From the NCBI RefSeq assembly GCF_005116665.1, contig NZ_SWCJ01000018.1:38791-102790 (forward strand): 64,000 bases of DNA, read 5' to 3'. Positions 1 to 8,319 of this stretch are shown in pieces; position 1 is the first letter of the stretch, and every line of letters begins with the position of its first letter. Position numbers and translations under genes: made by a program. The stretch comes from Ferrimonas aestuarii (GTDB lineage: Bacteria; Pseudomonadota; Gammaproteobacteria; Enterobacterales; Shewanellaceae). The notes beneath the pieces were generated by a model. That model worked only from the letters and a program-made list of their open reading frames with translations, made no database searches and was not told the DNA's origin.

Positions 1-349
1 TGGCACCAACATGCAGCGCTTGGGCTTTCATGGCCATAAACTCATCCTCAGTCTCGACGTACTTAGGGATCAGGTAGAGCTTGTAATCCGGGCCGGGAGC
101 CAGCTCGCCGCGAAATGCGAACTCGTTGTCGTTGATAAAGAACTCCCCTTCTCCCCAGTGCAGGGCATCACTGTCGATACGATTGCGATCAAATACGCCG
201 GAATACTGCGCAGAAGTTTCCACCTGAGCAATGTGCTCACTGCTGACCGCCTCTCCTTGAGTCAAAACGGGCAGCAGATAGATCCCAAGGGCCAATCCCA
301 TTAAAAACACCACCACATGGGTAAAACTTAATACCAGTAACCGCGACAT
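1..349 (-). CDS. DM13-domain membrane/secreted protein, truncated at window edge
   Basis: The reverse strand is open from an ATG at 349 to the left edge, so only the N-terminal ~116 codons are present. A good Shine-Dalgarno (AAGGAG) lies about 7 bases upstream of the ATG. The product starts with an uncleaved signal/membrane segment (VLSFTHVVVFLMGLALGIYL), followed by a region with the pattern ALHWGEGEF, FRGELAPGPDYKLYLIPK and YVETEDEFMAMK. This resembles DM13-domain proteins, a family proposed to have an extracytoplasmic redox or electron-transfer role. The C-terminal half, including the expected conserved Cys region, is outside the window. The gene is divergent from the regB-like kinase, with about 215 bases between the starts. 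Family assignment is from memory of the motif; function is inference. Confidence 0.7.
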   Translation of the reverse strand, partial: MSRLLVLSFTHVVVFLMGLALGIYLLPVLTQGEAVSSEHIAQVETSAQYSGVFDRNRIDSDALHWGEGEFFINDNEFAFRGELAPGPDYKLYLIPKYVETEDEFMAMKAQALHVGA

Positions 350-566
350 TCGCTTTCTCCTTTTCGTCATACTGTTCTATGTAACGTGGTGGCGCCCCAC
401 TCTTAACCAACAAGACCTAGGAAACGGCAGTTCCATTTCAATATATTTAAAAATAAACTTTAAAACCTAACCTAGAAGCCTCCCCACAGCACAGTATTGT
501 TGATTGCCGTTGGAGGCTGAGTACGCTCATGATACTTTGGCAAAAAATCATGAGTTTAACTGCCCC

Positions 567-1835
567 ATGCCACTGCAACCTGAACCTCACTGGTGGGATC
601 TGCGCCGCGCCTCTGCCATTCAACGCCTGTTGGTTTTGCGCACCTTTATTTTAGCGGCCCTGACTCTGCTGCTGCCTCTGGCGGATCTGGTCGATGATCA
701 AGTAGGCCAGTTTGCTAACTTGATCCCGGTGATCAGCCTGATGATCGCCTTCCACATCCTTAGCTTAATGCGCTATCGCCACAACCGAGTCATTAGCACC
801 CGAGCCATGCTGATTCAGGTACTGAGCGATCTGGCCTTCCTCACGGTCATTCTTCACTTTAATGGCGGCGCCACCAACGCCTTTGTCTCGCTGCTGCTGC
901 TGCCCATCGTGTTCGCTGGCGTGAGCCTGACGGTAGGCTATCTGGTGCTGGTGACCCTACTGGCCGTTATCGCCTATGGCTATCTGCTGGCCACCATGCC
1001 AGAGCACGCCATGCATATGATGGACATGAAGCAGCACTTTATCTTCATGGGCGCCAACTTCGTGATCTCTGCTTTGGTGATTGCGCTGGTAGTCGGAGCC
1101 ATGGCCAAGATGATCGCCGAGCGCGAGCGCCTGATGGCAAAACAGCGCGAGGAGCAGCTTCGTAAAGAGCAGCTTCTGGCTCTGGGCACCGCATCGGCTC
1201 AAGTTACCCATCAGCTGGCAACCCCGCTTAGCAACCTGCAGCTGCTGTTTGAAGAGCTGCAGGAAAACTACCCAAGCGATCCCGCCGTCACCGAGATGGC
1301 CGAGCCTTTGGAACAAACCGCGCATCACCTAGGCTATTTTAGAACCCTCGCTACCGCCATTCGAGAGGGCAAGCATCAACCCATCACCATCAGCGAACTG
1401 GCACACACCCTCAGTGAAGCGGCGCTGCTGCACTTTCCCAACCAGCAGCTCTCTGTGGCGCCCATTGAAGAGGATGCCACACTGATTGCCGATGCCATGC
1501 TGCTGCCCGCCTTGCTGAATCTGGTGCAGAATGCAGCCCGAGCAAACCAGCAAGCCAACCAGAGGCAGATCGAACTAAGCAGCGAAGTCTCTGGGGAGAT
1601 GGTTACCCTTCGCATCCGCGATCATGGAACAGGCATCGATGTGGACAAACTCAAACGTTTGGGCGCCCAGCTGCAGCGAAGTCAGGAAGGGCTAGGCATG
1701 GCGCTTATGTTGACCAACGCCACCTTCGAACGCCTAGGGGGACAGCTGCACCTAAGAAACCACGTGAATGCCGGCGCCATCGCCGAAGTTCGACTACCCA
1801 TAGAGAAGCCCGCCGATGAAACTGCTCATTATTGA
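567..1835 (+). CDS. regB: RegB/PrrB/ActS-family redox sensor histidine kinase
   Basis: Inner-membrane sensor kinase of 422 aa with about six hydrophobic segments in the first ~200 residues. A GGATNAF motif at about residues 100-106 matches the quinone-binding GGXXNPF box of RegB/PrrB, with Ala replacing Pro. The H-box is degenerate (QVTHQLATPL, His about 214), as in RegB. An N-box (LVQNAARANQ) and a G-box (DHGTGI) follow. The ATG at 567 gives the usual short N-terminus before WWDLRR; an upstream TTG at 504 stays in frame and would add 21 residues, and neither has a convincing ribosome site. The stop overlaps the response-regulator start by 20 bases, so the two are co-transcribed. Known relatives sense ubiquinone redox state or oxygen and phosphorylate RegA. 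The target genes here are unknown. Confidence 0.85.
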   Translation: MPLQPEPHWWDLRRASAIQRLLVLRTFILAALTLLLPLADLVDDQVGQFANLIPVISLMIAFHILSLMRYRHNRVISTRAMLIQVLSDLAFLTVILHFNGGATNAFVSLLLLPIVFAGVSLTVGYLVLVTLLAVIAYGYLLATMPEHAMHMMDMKQHFIFMGANFVISALVIALVVGAMAKMIAERERLMAKQREEQLRKEQLLALGTASAQVTHQLATPLSNLQLLFEELQENYPSDPAVTEMAEPLEQTAHHLGYFRTLATAIREGKHQPITISELAHTLSEAALLHFPNQQLSVAPIEEDATLIADAMLLPALLNLVQNAARANQQANQRQIELSSEVSGEMVTLRIRDHGTGIDVDKLKRLGAQLQRSQEGLGMALMLTNATFERLGGQLHLRNHVNAGAIAEVRLPIEKPADETAHY

Positions 1836-2337
1836 AGACGATCTGGCCTTTGCTAACACCCTGTGCCGTCGTATGGCTCACCATCAATTTGAGGTGAAAC
1901 ATGGGGCGACCCCCACCGACGGCTTGTTGATTGCGAGACAGTGGCAGCCCAGCCACATCTTGCTGGACATGAAACTTGAACAAGAGAATGGCCTGACTCT
2001 GATAAAGCCGCTGCGAAGCCTGCTGCCTGAAGCACGCATTGTGCTGTTGACCGGTTTTGCCAGCATCGCCACGGCCGTGGAGGCGATAAAGCTTGGGGCA
2101 GATCACTACTTGGCAAAACCCGCCACCAGCCAAAGCTTGCTGCAAGCCTTGCTAGATAAAACGCAAGCGCCAGCAATTGAAGAGACCGAGGTGATGTCTC
2201 CCGAGCGACTGGAGTGGGAACACATCCAACAAGCCCTACAAGCAAATGGCGGCAATGTCTCCGCCACCGCCAGAGCCCTAGGCATGCACCGACGCACCCT
2301 ACAAAGGAAACTGCAGAAAAAGCCCGTCAGCAGCTAG
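1816..2337 (+). CDS. regA: RegA/PrrA/ActR-family response regulator
   Basis: A 173-aa two-domain regulator of typical RegA length. The N-terminal receiver has acidic pocket IIEDD, phospho-acceptor Asp in LLDMKLE, conserved Thr in VLLTGFAS and Lys in YLAKPA. A short linker leads to a C-terminal Fis-type helix-turn-helix (GGNVSATARALGMHRRTLQRKL). There is no AAA+ domain, which separates it from NtrC-type activators. It overlaps the end of the kinase gene, the normal arrangement for RegBA/PrrBA pairs that reprogramme respiration, carbon or nitrogen fixation genes in response to redox state. The regulon cannot be read from this window. Confidence 0.88.
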   Translation: MKLLIIEDDLAFANTLCRRMAHHQFEVKHGATPTDGLLIARQWQPSHILLDMKLEQENGLTLIKPLRSLLPEARIVLLTGFASIATAVEAIKLGADHYLAKPATSQSLLQALLDKTQAPAIEETEVMSPERLEWEHIQQALQANGGNVSATARALGMHRRTLQRKLQKKPVSS

Positions 2338-2350
2338 CACACCGCCCTAA

Positions 2351-2373
2351 AAGCCGCCGATAACCGGCGGCTT
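2351..2373 (+). terminator. hairpin downstream of regBA
   Basis: A 9-bp perfect inverted repeat, AAGCCGCCG (2351-2359) with CGGCGGCTT (2365-2373), lies 14 bases after the regA stop. The T-run is weak (TTACC), so termination may be partial or the hairpin may act as an RNA 3' end. Confidence 0.55.
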
Positions 2374-2546
2374 ACCTCGCTCCAATCGGCATTAAATGCC
2401 TTCTAATACAGACAGATAAATTCAACATTTGTCCCGTCACCGCACACATTCTCGGTAACATTTGACGTTTGACCTTGATGGCCACTCAAGATAGTGTTTA
2501 CAAAAATACAACATTACCAAGCAACACAGTTTTTATAAGGACTTTC

Positions 2547-4040
2547 ATGCGCATACTGCCAAAAGGACGTCGAGGCCTCTCGATGGGGCTGCCTCTGTTG
2601 TCGGTCACCGCTCTGCCCCTGCTTTTGATGCTGAGTTTCAGTTCAAAAGCCGAATCTCAGCTGCAGCTCGAGCCCTGTTACCTCGATGGATTATCGGAGA
2701 AGGTCGAATGCGGCAGCCTGACGCTGCCAGAAAACTACGATGCCCCCGATGGCAACACCATCGAGGTGCACTTCGCCCGCTTACCCGCCATTAAGCCCAC
2801 CCCAGGAAAGCAGCCACTGCTGCTGATCTCCGGAGGACCAGGTCAATCGGCCATCGACAGTGCCGAAATGTTTGATCTGCTGTTCAGTAAAGTGCGACGC
2901 AAGCACGATCTTATCCTCGTGGATCAACGGGGCACCGGCCGCTCCAATGCCCTCACCTGCCCTACTGAGCTGCTCGGTGACGCACTGGAGATCAACGATG
3001 AAACACAGCCCATGCCAGAGCTGATGCGCCAGTGCTATGAGCAACTCTCCGGAGACGTTCGTTTCTACGATAGCCAGTCGGCCCTTAAGGATCTCGAACA
3101 GGTGCGAGCACACCTGAATATCAATAGCTGGCATGTCTATGGCATCAGTTATGGCACCCGCATGGCACAGCTCTATATGCGTCACCACCCCGAGGCACTT
3201 AAAACCGTGACGCTCGATGGCGTGGTACCAATGCAGGAGTCGGTAATGGCCATCGGCCCAGCAATTAGCAACGCCATGGACGGAGTATTTGCCCAGTGCG
3301 CTGCCGATGAAAGCTGCCAACAGCGCTACCCAAACCTAAAAGCTCAGTTGGACAAACTCAGTGATGAGCTCAGTCAAAAGCCAAAACAAGTGGCGATACT
3401 CGACCCTCTGAGCGCCGAATCAAAAACCTTCCTGATCACCCAAACCAAACTGCTTAGCAGTTTGCGTATGGCGCTGTACTCACCGCAATCTCGAAGCCTC
3501 ATTCCCTTCATCATCGACTCTGCCGCCAATGGCAACGTTCAGCCGCTGTTGGGTCTTCAGGGCAGCGAAGAGGAGATGGGTTTGGCCATGGGGATGCATC
3601 TGGCGGTGGTTTGCAGTGAGGACGCTGGCCGAGTGAGTGAGCTGGCTAAGCAGGAGCTTAAGCACCATTCGCACCTATCCAAAACGCTGATCGAGCTGTT
3701 TGACGCCGCCTGCCCTATCTGGAACATGCCTCAAGTGGGTGAGGACTTTAGTCAGCCCATCGACAGCAGCATTCCAACCCTGCTGCTCTCCGGAGAACAC
3801 GATCCGGTTACGCCTCCCGCTTGGGGCGAATTGGCAGCGGAGAAACTTGGCAACCGCCTGCACCTCATTTCGCCCTACGCCACACACGGGGTGATCATGC
3901 AAAGCTGTGCCCCCAAGCTGGTGCATCAGCTTATCGAGGACAACAGCCTGGATAACATCGACAGCGAATGCATGGGGGACGATACCCACCGCGCGTTTTA
4001 CCTGAATGCCAACTCCGTTGAACCCACTACGAGACTGTAA
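2547..4040 (+). CDS. Secreted alpha/beta hydrolase, S33 / tripeptidyl-aminopeptidase-like
   Basis: Predicted exported serine hydrolase of 497 aa. The ATG at 2547 is preceded by AAGG at a 6-base gap and opens a long signal peptide ending near SSKAES; the longer frame from a TTG at 2469 lacks such support. An oxyanion-hole region (LLISGGPGQSAID), DQRGTGRSN and the nucleophile elbow GISYG identify the alpha/beta fold. Asp in GEHDPVTPP and His in YATHGVI complete the triad near the C-terminus, as in TAP-like S33 peptidases (proline iminopeptidase relatives). Five or more Cys suggest periplasmic disulfides. The stop is 2 bases before the ABC ATPase gene, so it heads a three-gene operon with an exporter. 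Whether the substrate is a peptide or an ester is not determined. Confidence 0.8.
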   Translation: MRILPKGRRGLSMGLPLLSVTALPLLLMLSFSSKAESQLQLEPCYLDGLSEKVECGSLTLPENYDAPDGNTIEVHFARLPAIKPTPGKQPLLLISGGPGQSAIDSAEMFDLLFSKVRRKHDLILVDQRGTGRSNALTCPTELLGDALEINDETQPMPELMRQCYEQLSGDVRFYDSQSALKDLEQVRAHLNINSWHVYGISYGTRMAQLYMRHHPEALKTVTLDGVVPMQESVMAIGPAISNAMDGVFAQCAADESCQQRYPNLKAQLDKLSDELSQKPKQVAILDPLSAESKTFLITQTKLLSSLRMALYSPQSRSLIPFIIDSAANGNVQPLLGLQGSEEEMGLAMGMHLAVVCSEDAGRVSELAKQELKHHSHLSKTLIELFDAACPIWNMPQVGEDFSQPIDSSIPTLLLSGEHDPVTPPAWGELAAEKLGNRLHLISPYATHGVIMQSCAPKLVHQLIEDNSLDNIDSECMGDDTHRAFYLNANSVEPTTRL

Positions 4041-4042
4041 CC

Positions 4043-4777
4043 ATGATTGAAGTAACCGGATTAAAAAAACGCATCGGTGAGGTTCAGGCGCTTGACGGCT
4101 TAAGTTTCAAAGCCAATAACGGCCAGATCACCGGCTTACTCGGCCCAAATGGCGCCGGTAAAACCACGGCGCTGCGCACGCTATTTTCCATGCTCAAAGC
4201 GGACGAAGGCCACTGCTTGGTTGATGGCATCGATGTGGCGAAACAGCCTCAGCTTGCCAAGCAAAGCTTAGGGCTGTTCCCCGATCCCTTCGGCCTTTAT
4301 GACCGCTTAACCCCTCGGGAGTACATCGCCTTTTTCGCCGAACTCAATGGCATGAACAAAGCGCAAGCGGCGTGTGCCACCGACGCGGTGCTTACCCAGA
4401 TGCAGCTTCAAGATATTGCCGATCGTGCCTGTAAGGGCTTTTCTCAAGGGCAAAAAATGAAAACCGCGTTAGCCCAAGCCATCGTTCACAAGCCCACCAA
4501 CATCGTGCTGGATGAACCCTCTCGTGGGCTGGATGTCATGAGCACTCGCGTGCTGCGCCAAACCCTGTCCACCCTTCGAGATGAGGGTCATTGCGTGCTG
4601 TTCTCCAGCCACGTAATGCAAGAGGTGGCTGCCCTTTGCGATCAGGTGATCGTGATGGCCAAGGGCAAACTGATCGTACAAGGCTCACCGGATGAGCTTT
4701 GCCAACTGGCTAATAAAGACAATCTCGAGGATGCCTTCATCCACCTGATTGGCACCGACGAAGGAATCGCAGCATGA
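4043..4777 (+). CDS. NatA-type ABC transporter ATP-binding protein
   Basis: Cytoplasmic ATPase of 244 aa with Walker A GPNGAGKTT, a signature loop read as FSQGQ in place of LSGGQ, Walker B VLDEPSRGLD and an H-loop in FSSHVMQE. The sequence is closest to the NatA/CcmA class that partners ABC-2 permeases, known for Na+ or drug/peptide export. It begins 2 bases after the hydrolase stop and its last 4 bases overlap the permease ATG, so hydrolase, ATPase and permease are translationally coupled. The substrate is unknown. Confidence 0.85.
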   Translation: MIEVTGLKKRIGEVQALDGLSFKANNGQITGLLGPNGAGKTTALRTLFSMLKADEGHCLVDGIDVAKQPQLAKQSLGLFPDPFGLYDRLTPREYIAFFAELNGMNKAQAACATDAVLTQMQLQDIADRACKGFSQGQKMKTALAQAIVHKPTNIVLDEPSRGLDVMSTRVLRQTLSTLRDEGHCVLFSSHVMQEVAALCDQVIVMAKGKLIVQGSPDELCQLANKDNLEDAFIHLIGTDEGIAA

Positions 4778-5907
4778 ACCGTATCGTTACTTTATTTATG
4801 AAGGAGTTTCGGGATGCGTTTCGTGACAAACGCTCCTTCTCGCTGATCTTGGGCTATGGCATCGGTATGCCGATCTTTTTTGCCGGCATCTTCTTTGTCA
4901 CCATCCAAAGCTTTAGCGAAAAACCCAATATTCCAATCTCCATCCAAGGGGCTGAAAACGGCCCAGATCTGGTGCGATTTCTAAATCTCGCTGGCGTTCA
5001 CCATGGTGAGGGCGAAGACACCAATGAGATCACCTTAATCATTCCAGATAGCTACGCAGAGCAGCTTTCCAGCGGCAAACCCGCCGAGGTGATCATTGAG
5101 GTGGATACGTCGAAAAAAGAGTTGATGCAGCCGCTATCTCAGTTGAAAAACAGCTTGAGAAGCTACTCTCAGGAGATGGCAGCACTGCGACTGATGGCTC
5201 GAGGCATTAATCCGCAGGTGGTTCACCCCATCGATCTGGTTACCCATGATTTGGCCACCAACGAGTCGAAATCGATCATGATCCTTGGCTCACTGTTGAT
5301 GTCCTTTATGATGACGGTGTTCTTCTCTGGCATGAACGTGGCCATCGACACCAGCGCGGGAGAACGGGAGCGTAACTCACTCACGCTGCTGCTATGCCAG
5401 CCGATCACCACCAAGGAGATTGTGATTGCCAAGTCGCTGTTGGTGAGCTGTTTCGCCATGCTGGGTTTGCTGCTGACATTGGCCGTGTCAATGGTGGTGT
5501 TCCCGCAAGTGCCTTGGCAAGAGCTGGGCTTTAGCTTCAATTTGGATGTGGCCGCTGCCGCGCTGATCTTGATTGGCTGCTTGCCTTTAGCGCTAATGGC
5601 CAGCTCGCTGCAACTGTTTGTGTCTTTCTTTGCCAAAACCTTTAAAGAGGCGCAGACCTACCTCACCATGGTGTTGATGGTGCCTGTGGTGGTGGCCATG
5701 TTGCCGATGTTTGAAGTGGCACCGGACGTAATGAAGTGGCTGCCCCTGTCGGGCCAACAGATACTGTTCAGTGATTGGCTCACGGGCCGCGGGCTGACTT
5801 GGGAGCCGATGATCTTCAGCACCCTCACCACCTTGGCCATTACCGCGGCGCTCACCTATGGCAACATTCGAGCTCTGCGAAGCGAAAAAGTGATTTTCGC
5901 CCTGTAA
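4774..5907 (+). CDS. NatB-type ABC-2 permease
   Basis: Inner-membrane permease of 377 aa. It has one N-terminal transmembrane helix (LGYGIGMPIFFAGIFFV), a ~150-residue extracytoplasmic domain, and about five further helices from residue 165 on. The ABC-2 signature region GERERNSLTLLLCQPIT precedes the TM cluster, as in NatB. It overlaps the ATPase gene by 4 bases and is the last gene of the operon. Pairing with a secreted hydrolase hints that the exporter and enzyme act on the same peptide or lipid-like compound; this is inference. Confidence 0.83.
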   Translation: MNRIVTLFMKEFRDAFRDKRSFSLILGYGIGMPIFFAGIFFVTIQSFSEKPNIPISIQGAENGPDLVRFLNLAGVHHGEGEDTNEITLIIPDSYAEQLSSGKPAEVIIEVDTSKKELMQPLSQLKNSLRSYSQEMAALRLMARGINPQVVHPIDLVTHDLATNESKSIMILGSLLMSFMMTVFFSGMNVAIDTSAGERERNSLTLLLCQPITTKEIVIAKSLLVSCFAMLGLLLTLAVSMVVFPQVPWQELGFSFNLDVAAAALILIGCLPLALMASSLQLFVSFFAKTFKEAQTYLTMVLMVPVVVAMLPMFEVAPDVMKWLPLSGQQILFSDWLTGRGLTWEPMIFSTLTTLAITAALTYGNIRALRSEKVIFAL

Positions 5908-5916
5908 CTTGGTAAC

Positions 5917-5938
5917 GCGCCCTCGTCACTGAGGGCGC
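5917..5938. terminator. Convergent terminator hairpin between natB and sigZ
   Basis: Perfect 8-bp stem GCGCCCTC (5917-5924) and GAGGGCGC (5931-5938) with a 6-base loop. It sits between converging genes and touches the stop codon of the sigma-factor gene. No clear T-run on either strand. Confidence 0.5.
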
Positions 5939-6483
5939 TAACACTGACACCCTTTTTGCTTAGGCTGGTAATCCAGCACCCCGTCCTGACCCACCTCAAA
6001 ATCACAGCAGGCCGTCAACTTGCGCTTTAACTGCTGTCGTCCTCGCTGCACTCGGCTTTTGGCTCCGGATAATGACAGCGACAACGCATCGGCGATCTGC
6101 TGCTGGGTCTGGCCTTCAAGCTCCGCCATGATCAAAGGTTGACGATATTTGTCCGCCAGCTCATCAATAAAGGGGCGGATGCACTGGGCAACTTGCTGAT
6201 GTGCCAGCCCCACCTGCTCGGTTTGTGGCTGGGCAAGCTCCTCCGGCAGAGGCTCATGGGGTTTCGTGCGTCGGTAGTGATCCATGATGGTATTGTGAGC
6301 GATGCGATAGAGCCACGCCGACAAACTGCCCTTGGCCTTAAGCTGGTGCAGCTGGGTGTGGGCTTTGAGGTACACCTCTTGCAAAATGTCATCCACCAGA
6401 TCCTCATCGTCGACATAGTGGGCCACATAGCCCCGAAGTTTGTGTTTAAGCTGTTGCCACTGTTCCAACATCAGGCGTTTCAT
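5938..6483 (-). CDS. sigZ: ECF-type RNA polymerase sigma factor, SigZ family
   Basis: Sigma factor of 181 aa. Region 2 (DEDLVDDILQEVYLKAH, then GSLSAWLYRIAHNTIMDHYR) binds the -10 element and core polymerase. Region 4 (LEGQTQQQIADALSLSLSGA, then KSRVQRGRQQLK) is the -35 helix-turn-helix. The C-terminus carries an extension with four Cys (TACCDFEVGQDG, then QKGCQC), typical of the SigZ subgroup. No anti-sigma gene adjoins it, so the Cys tail could itself be the sensory element (inference). The start at 6483 has only a weak ribosome site; a second Met four codons on is possible. It lies alone, convergent with natB. Confidence 0.82.
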   Translation of the reverse strand: MKRLMLEQWQQLKHKLRGYVAHYVDDEDLVDDILQEVYLKAHTQLHQLKAKGSLSAWLYRIAHNTIMDHYRRTKPHEPLPEELAQPQTEQVGLAHQQVAQCIRPFIDELADKYRQPLIMAELEGQTQQQIADALSLSLSGAKSRVQRGRQQLKRKLTACCDFEVGQDGVLDYQPKQKGCQC

Positions 6484-6632
6484 CCGCAGGTTTTGAGTCT
6501 CAATTGGAGTATGACGCAGCCACTTTGAAAAAGACGCAAAAAATGTCCCTCAATGGCCAAATCCTGTTACCCCTTGAATTCCCAACCTTAGCCCCAATAA
6601 CTTAACCAGATTCATTTTAGACAGAGGCAATC

Positions 6633-7133
6633 GTGCGACATCCCATCTCCGCGTATAACGAACAGGGCGATCTGAAAGCGCCAATGTGGCTCTATCTGTT
6701 GCTGGCTTTTCTAGGCCGCACCTGGTTGCTGTTCGTCATTGCCGCCGCCAGTCGCGGGGTGGGATCGGATCTGTTGGCGCTGTTCTACCCCAACCACTAC
6801 TACTTTTATCTGGGACTGGCCAGCGCCACGCCAACCATCGCGCTGCTGCTCGTTGGCCGACTTAAAACCTCCAAAAAACACAAAACGCCGCGCCCTTGGG
6901 CACAGCGATTATGGCAATATGGCCCTGGGATCATCGGCGTCAATCTGGCGGTAGACGTCAGCTTGCAGTTGATGGCGCTCAGCCACCAACCACAGGATCT
7001 GTCGCTGTATCAATTGCTGCCCCTTCTGCTCAGCTTCTGGCTAAGCTGGTACCTATTAAAAAGCCGCCGCCTCAGTGACTATTTTCAGGGCAAGCACATA
7101 CTTCATGACGCCCTGAAAGGACAAAGAGCGTAG
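6633..7133 (+). CDS. DUF2919 (YfeZ-like) inner-membrane protein
   Basis: Integral membrane protein of 166 aa starting at GTG, with AGAGG 5 bases upstream. About four hydrophobic segments are visible (LYLLLAFLGRTWLLFVIAAA, FYLGLASATPTIALLLVG, and two in the C-terminal half). The opening YNEQGDLKAPMWLYLLL, RTWLLFV and LFYPNHYYFYLGL match the DUF2919/YfeZ family of unknown function. It is a single gene with no obvious operon partner. Confidence 0.7.
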   Translation: MRHPISAYNEQGDLKAPMWLYLLLAFLGRTWLLFVIAAASRGVGSDLLALFYPNHYYFYLGLASATPTIALLLVGRLKTSKKHKTPRPWAQRLWQYGPGIIGVNLAVDVSLQLMALSHQPQDLSLYQLLPLLLSFWLSWYLLKSRRLSDYFQGKHILHDALKGQRA

Positions 7134-7245
7134 ATTTACCGTTACGGCTCAAGTCCAGCTTTTCCCTTAAAACTAATTTGACCGTAACCACTCCTACCTT
7201 TTAGTTTTAATAACGATAGAATAGAGGCACTTACGAGGAGAACCT

Positions 7246-7662
7246 ATGGAAAGCGCAATGGAATCATTAGCGGGCATTGGCCCATTTTTTCTGTATCTGG
7301 CCATTAGCTTGGCTCTACTGGTGGTCTTTAAAGGGATCTACACCATCATCACCCCGTATGATGAGTGGGGACTGGTCAAAAATGAGGGCAACCAAGCCGC
7401 AGCCATCGGCATCGGCGGCGCCATGATCGGGTTCACCTTGGCGCTGGCCGCCGCGGCCAGCAACTCCGTCTCCATCACCGACTTCGCCCTGTGGGCAGCA
7501 GTGGCACTGGTAGCACAGTTATTGGCGTTCACCTTGGTTCGATTGGCCATTTTGCCCGGATTGGTGGAAAAAATTGAACAAAACAACATTGCCGCTGCCT
7601 TGGTTTTGGCCAGCATCAACATCAGCGTAGGCCTGCTAAACGCCGCGTGCATGAGCTACTAG
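7246..7662 (+). CDS. yjfL: DUF350 (YjfL/UPF0719) inner-membrane protein
   Basis: A 138-aa membrane protein with four predicted helices and the DUF350 signature region (NEGNQAAAIGIGGAMIGFTL, then a short helix pair). A strong ribosome site (ACGAGGAG) precedes the ATG. In Escherichia coli yjfL adjoins yjfM and yjfC, and the same order is present here, with 9 bases to the next gene. The biochemical role of DUF350 proteins is not established. Confidence 0.82.
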   Translation: MESAMESLAGIGPFFLYLAISLALLVVFKGIYTIITPYDEWGLVKNEGNQAAAIGIGGAMIGFTLALAAAASNSVSITDFALWAAVALVAQLLAFTLVRLAILPGLVEKIEQNNIAAALVLASINISVGLLNAACMSY

Positions 7663-7671
7663 GAGAGTGCG

Positions 7672-8319
7672 ATGAAACGCAGTAAAGGAGTCCTCACTCC
7701 CCGATTTAAAAAACGCCTTAGTGTTCCAACGGCCTCCGCCGTGGCGGTGTCTTTGACCCTAACCGGCTGTAGCCCAGAGCCGATGCAGGAAACCGCTCAG
7801 GTCTACAAAGACGTCACTGAGTGCATTCAAGTCAACCCAGATCAAGCCCAACTGTGTGAGTCGGTATTCGGTGAAGCCTTAGCCATTGCCGAGGAGACCG
7901 CACCGCAATTTGCCTCTCTGGCCGACTGCGAACTGGAATTTGGCGCTGACCAATGCATGGCGGGCGGCAGTGATAACGACAACGCAGACAGTGGCGGCGG
8001 CTGGTTTATGCCGATGATGTACGGCTACATGCTGGGTAATATGCTCAGTGGCAGCAAGCGCTACAAAACCGCTCCCGTGTACAGCTCCAAAAATCGCCGC
8101 TCTCCCATGTACGGTAAGTTGGTGACTGGCGCCGGTAACACCGTGGGCCGAGCTGGGGATCGCATCGTGCGTACCAGCCCAAGTAACTTCACGCCACAGA
8201 AGGCCACTAAAGTGAGCAGTCGTGGTGGGTTCGGTAAGATTGCCCAAACCAAAGCGGTACAGTCGAGCAAGAGCACCTCTAGCCGCTCTCGCTCAAGCAG
8301 CCGAAGCTGGGGCGGTTAA
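7672..8319 (+). CDS. yjfM: DUF1190 (YjfM/YgiB-like) exported protein
   Basis: A 215-aa protein with a basic N-terminus and a hydrophobic segment ending in LTLTGCSPEP, a plausible lipobox. The DUF1190 core contains YKDVTECIQVNPDQAQLCE, CELEFGADQCMAGG and the Gly/Met-rich GGWFMPMMYGYMLGNML. The C-terminus is a Ser/Arg-rich low-complexity tail (SRSRSSSRSWGG), common in this family. It sits between the DUF350 gene and the glutathionylspermidine-synthase-like gene, whose ATG overlaps its stop (TAATG). Function unknown. Confidence 0.8.
   Translation: MKRSKGVLTPRFKKRLSVPTASAVAVSLTLTGCSPEPMQETAQVYKDVTECIQVNPDQAQLCESVFGEALAIAEETAPQFASLADCELEFGADQCMAGGSDNDNADSGGGWFMPMMYGYMLGNMLSGSKRYKTAPVYSSKNRRSPMYGKLVTGAGNTVGRAGDRIVRTSPSNFTPQKATKVSSRGGFGKIAQTKAVQSSKSTSSRSRSSSRSWGG

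Noticed and set aside
504..566. TTG start extending the regB-like kinase
   Set aside because: No convincing Shine-Dalgarno at the TTG, and the GGAGG at 511-515 leads to an out-of-frame ATG; the ATG at 567 fits family length better.
1705..2145. 146-aa minus-strand frame opposite regA
   Set aside because: Antisense shadow of a clear response regulator, no ribosome site or recognisable domain.
2781..3320. 179-aa minus-strand frame opposite the hydrolase gene
   Set aside because: Antisense shadow of a gene with intact catalytic motifs.
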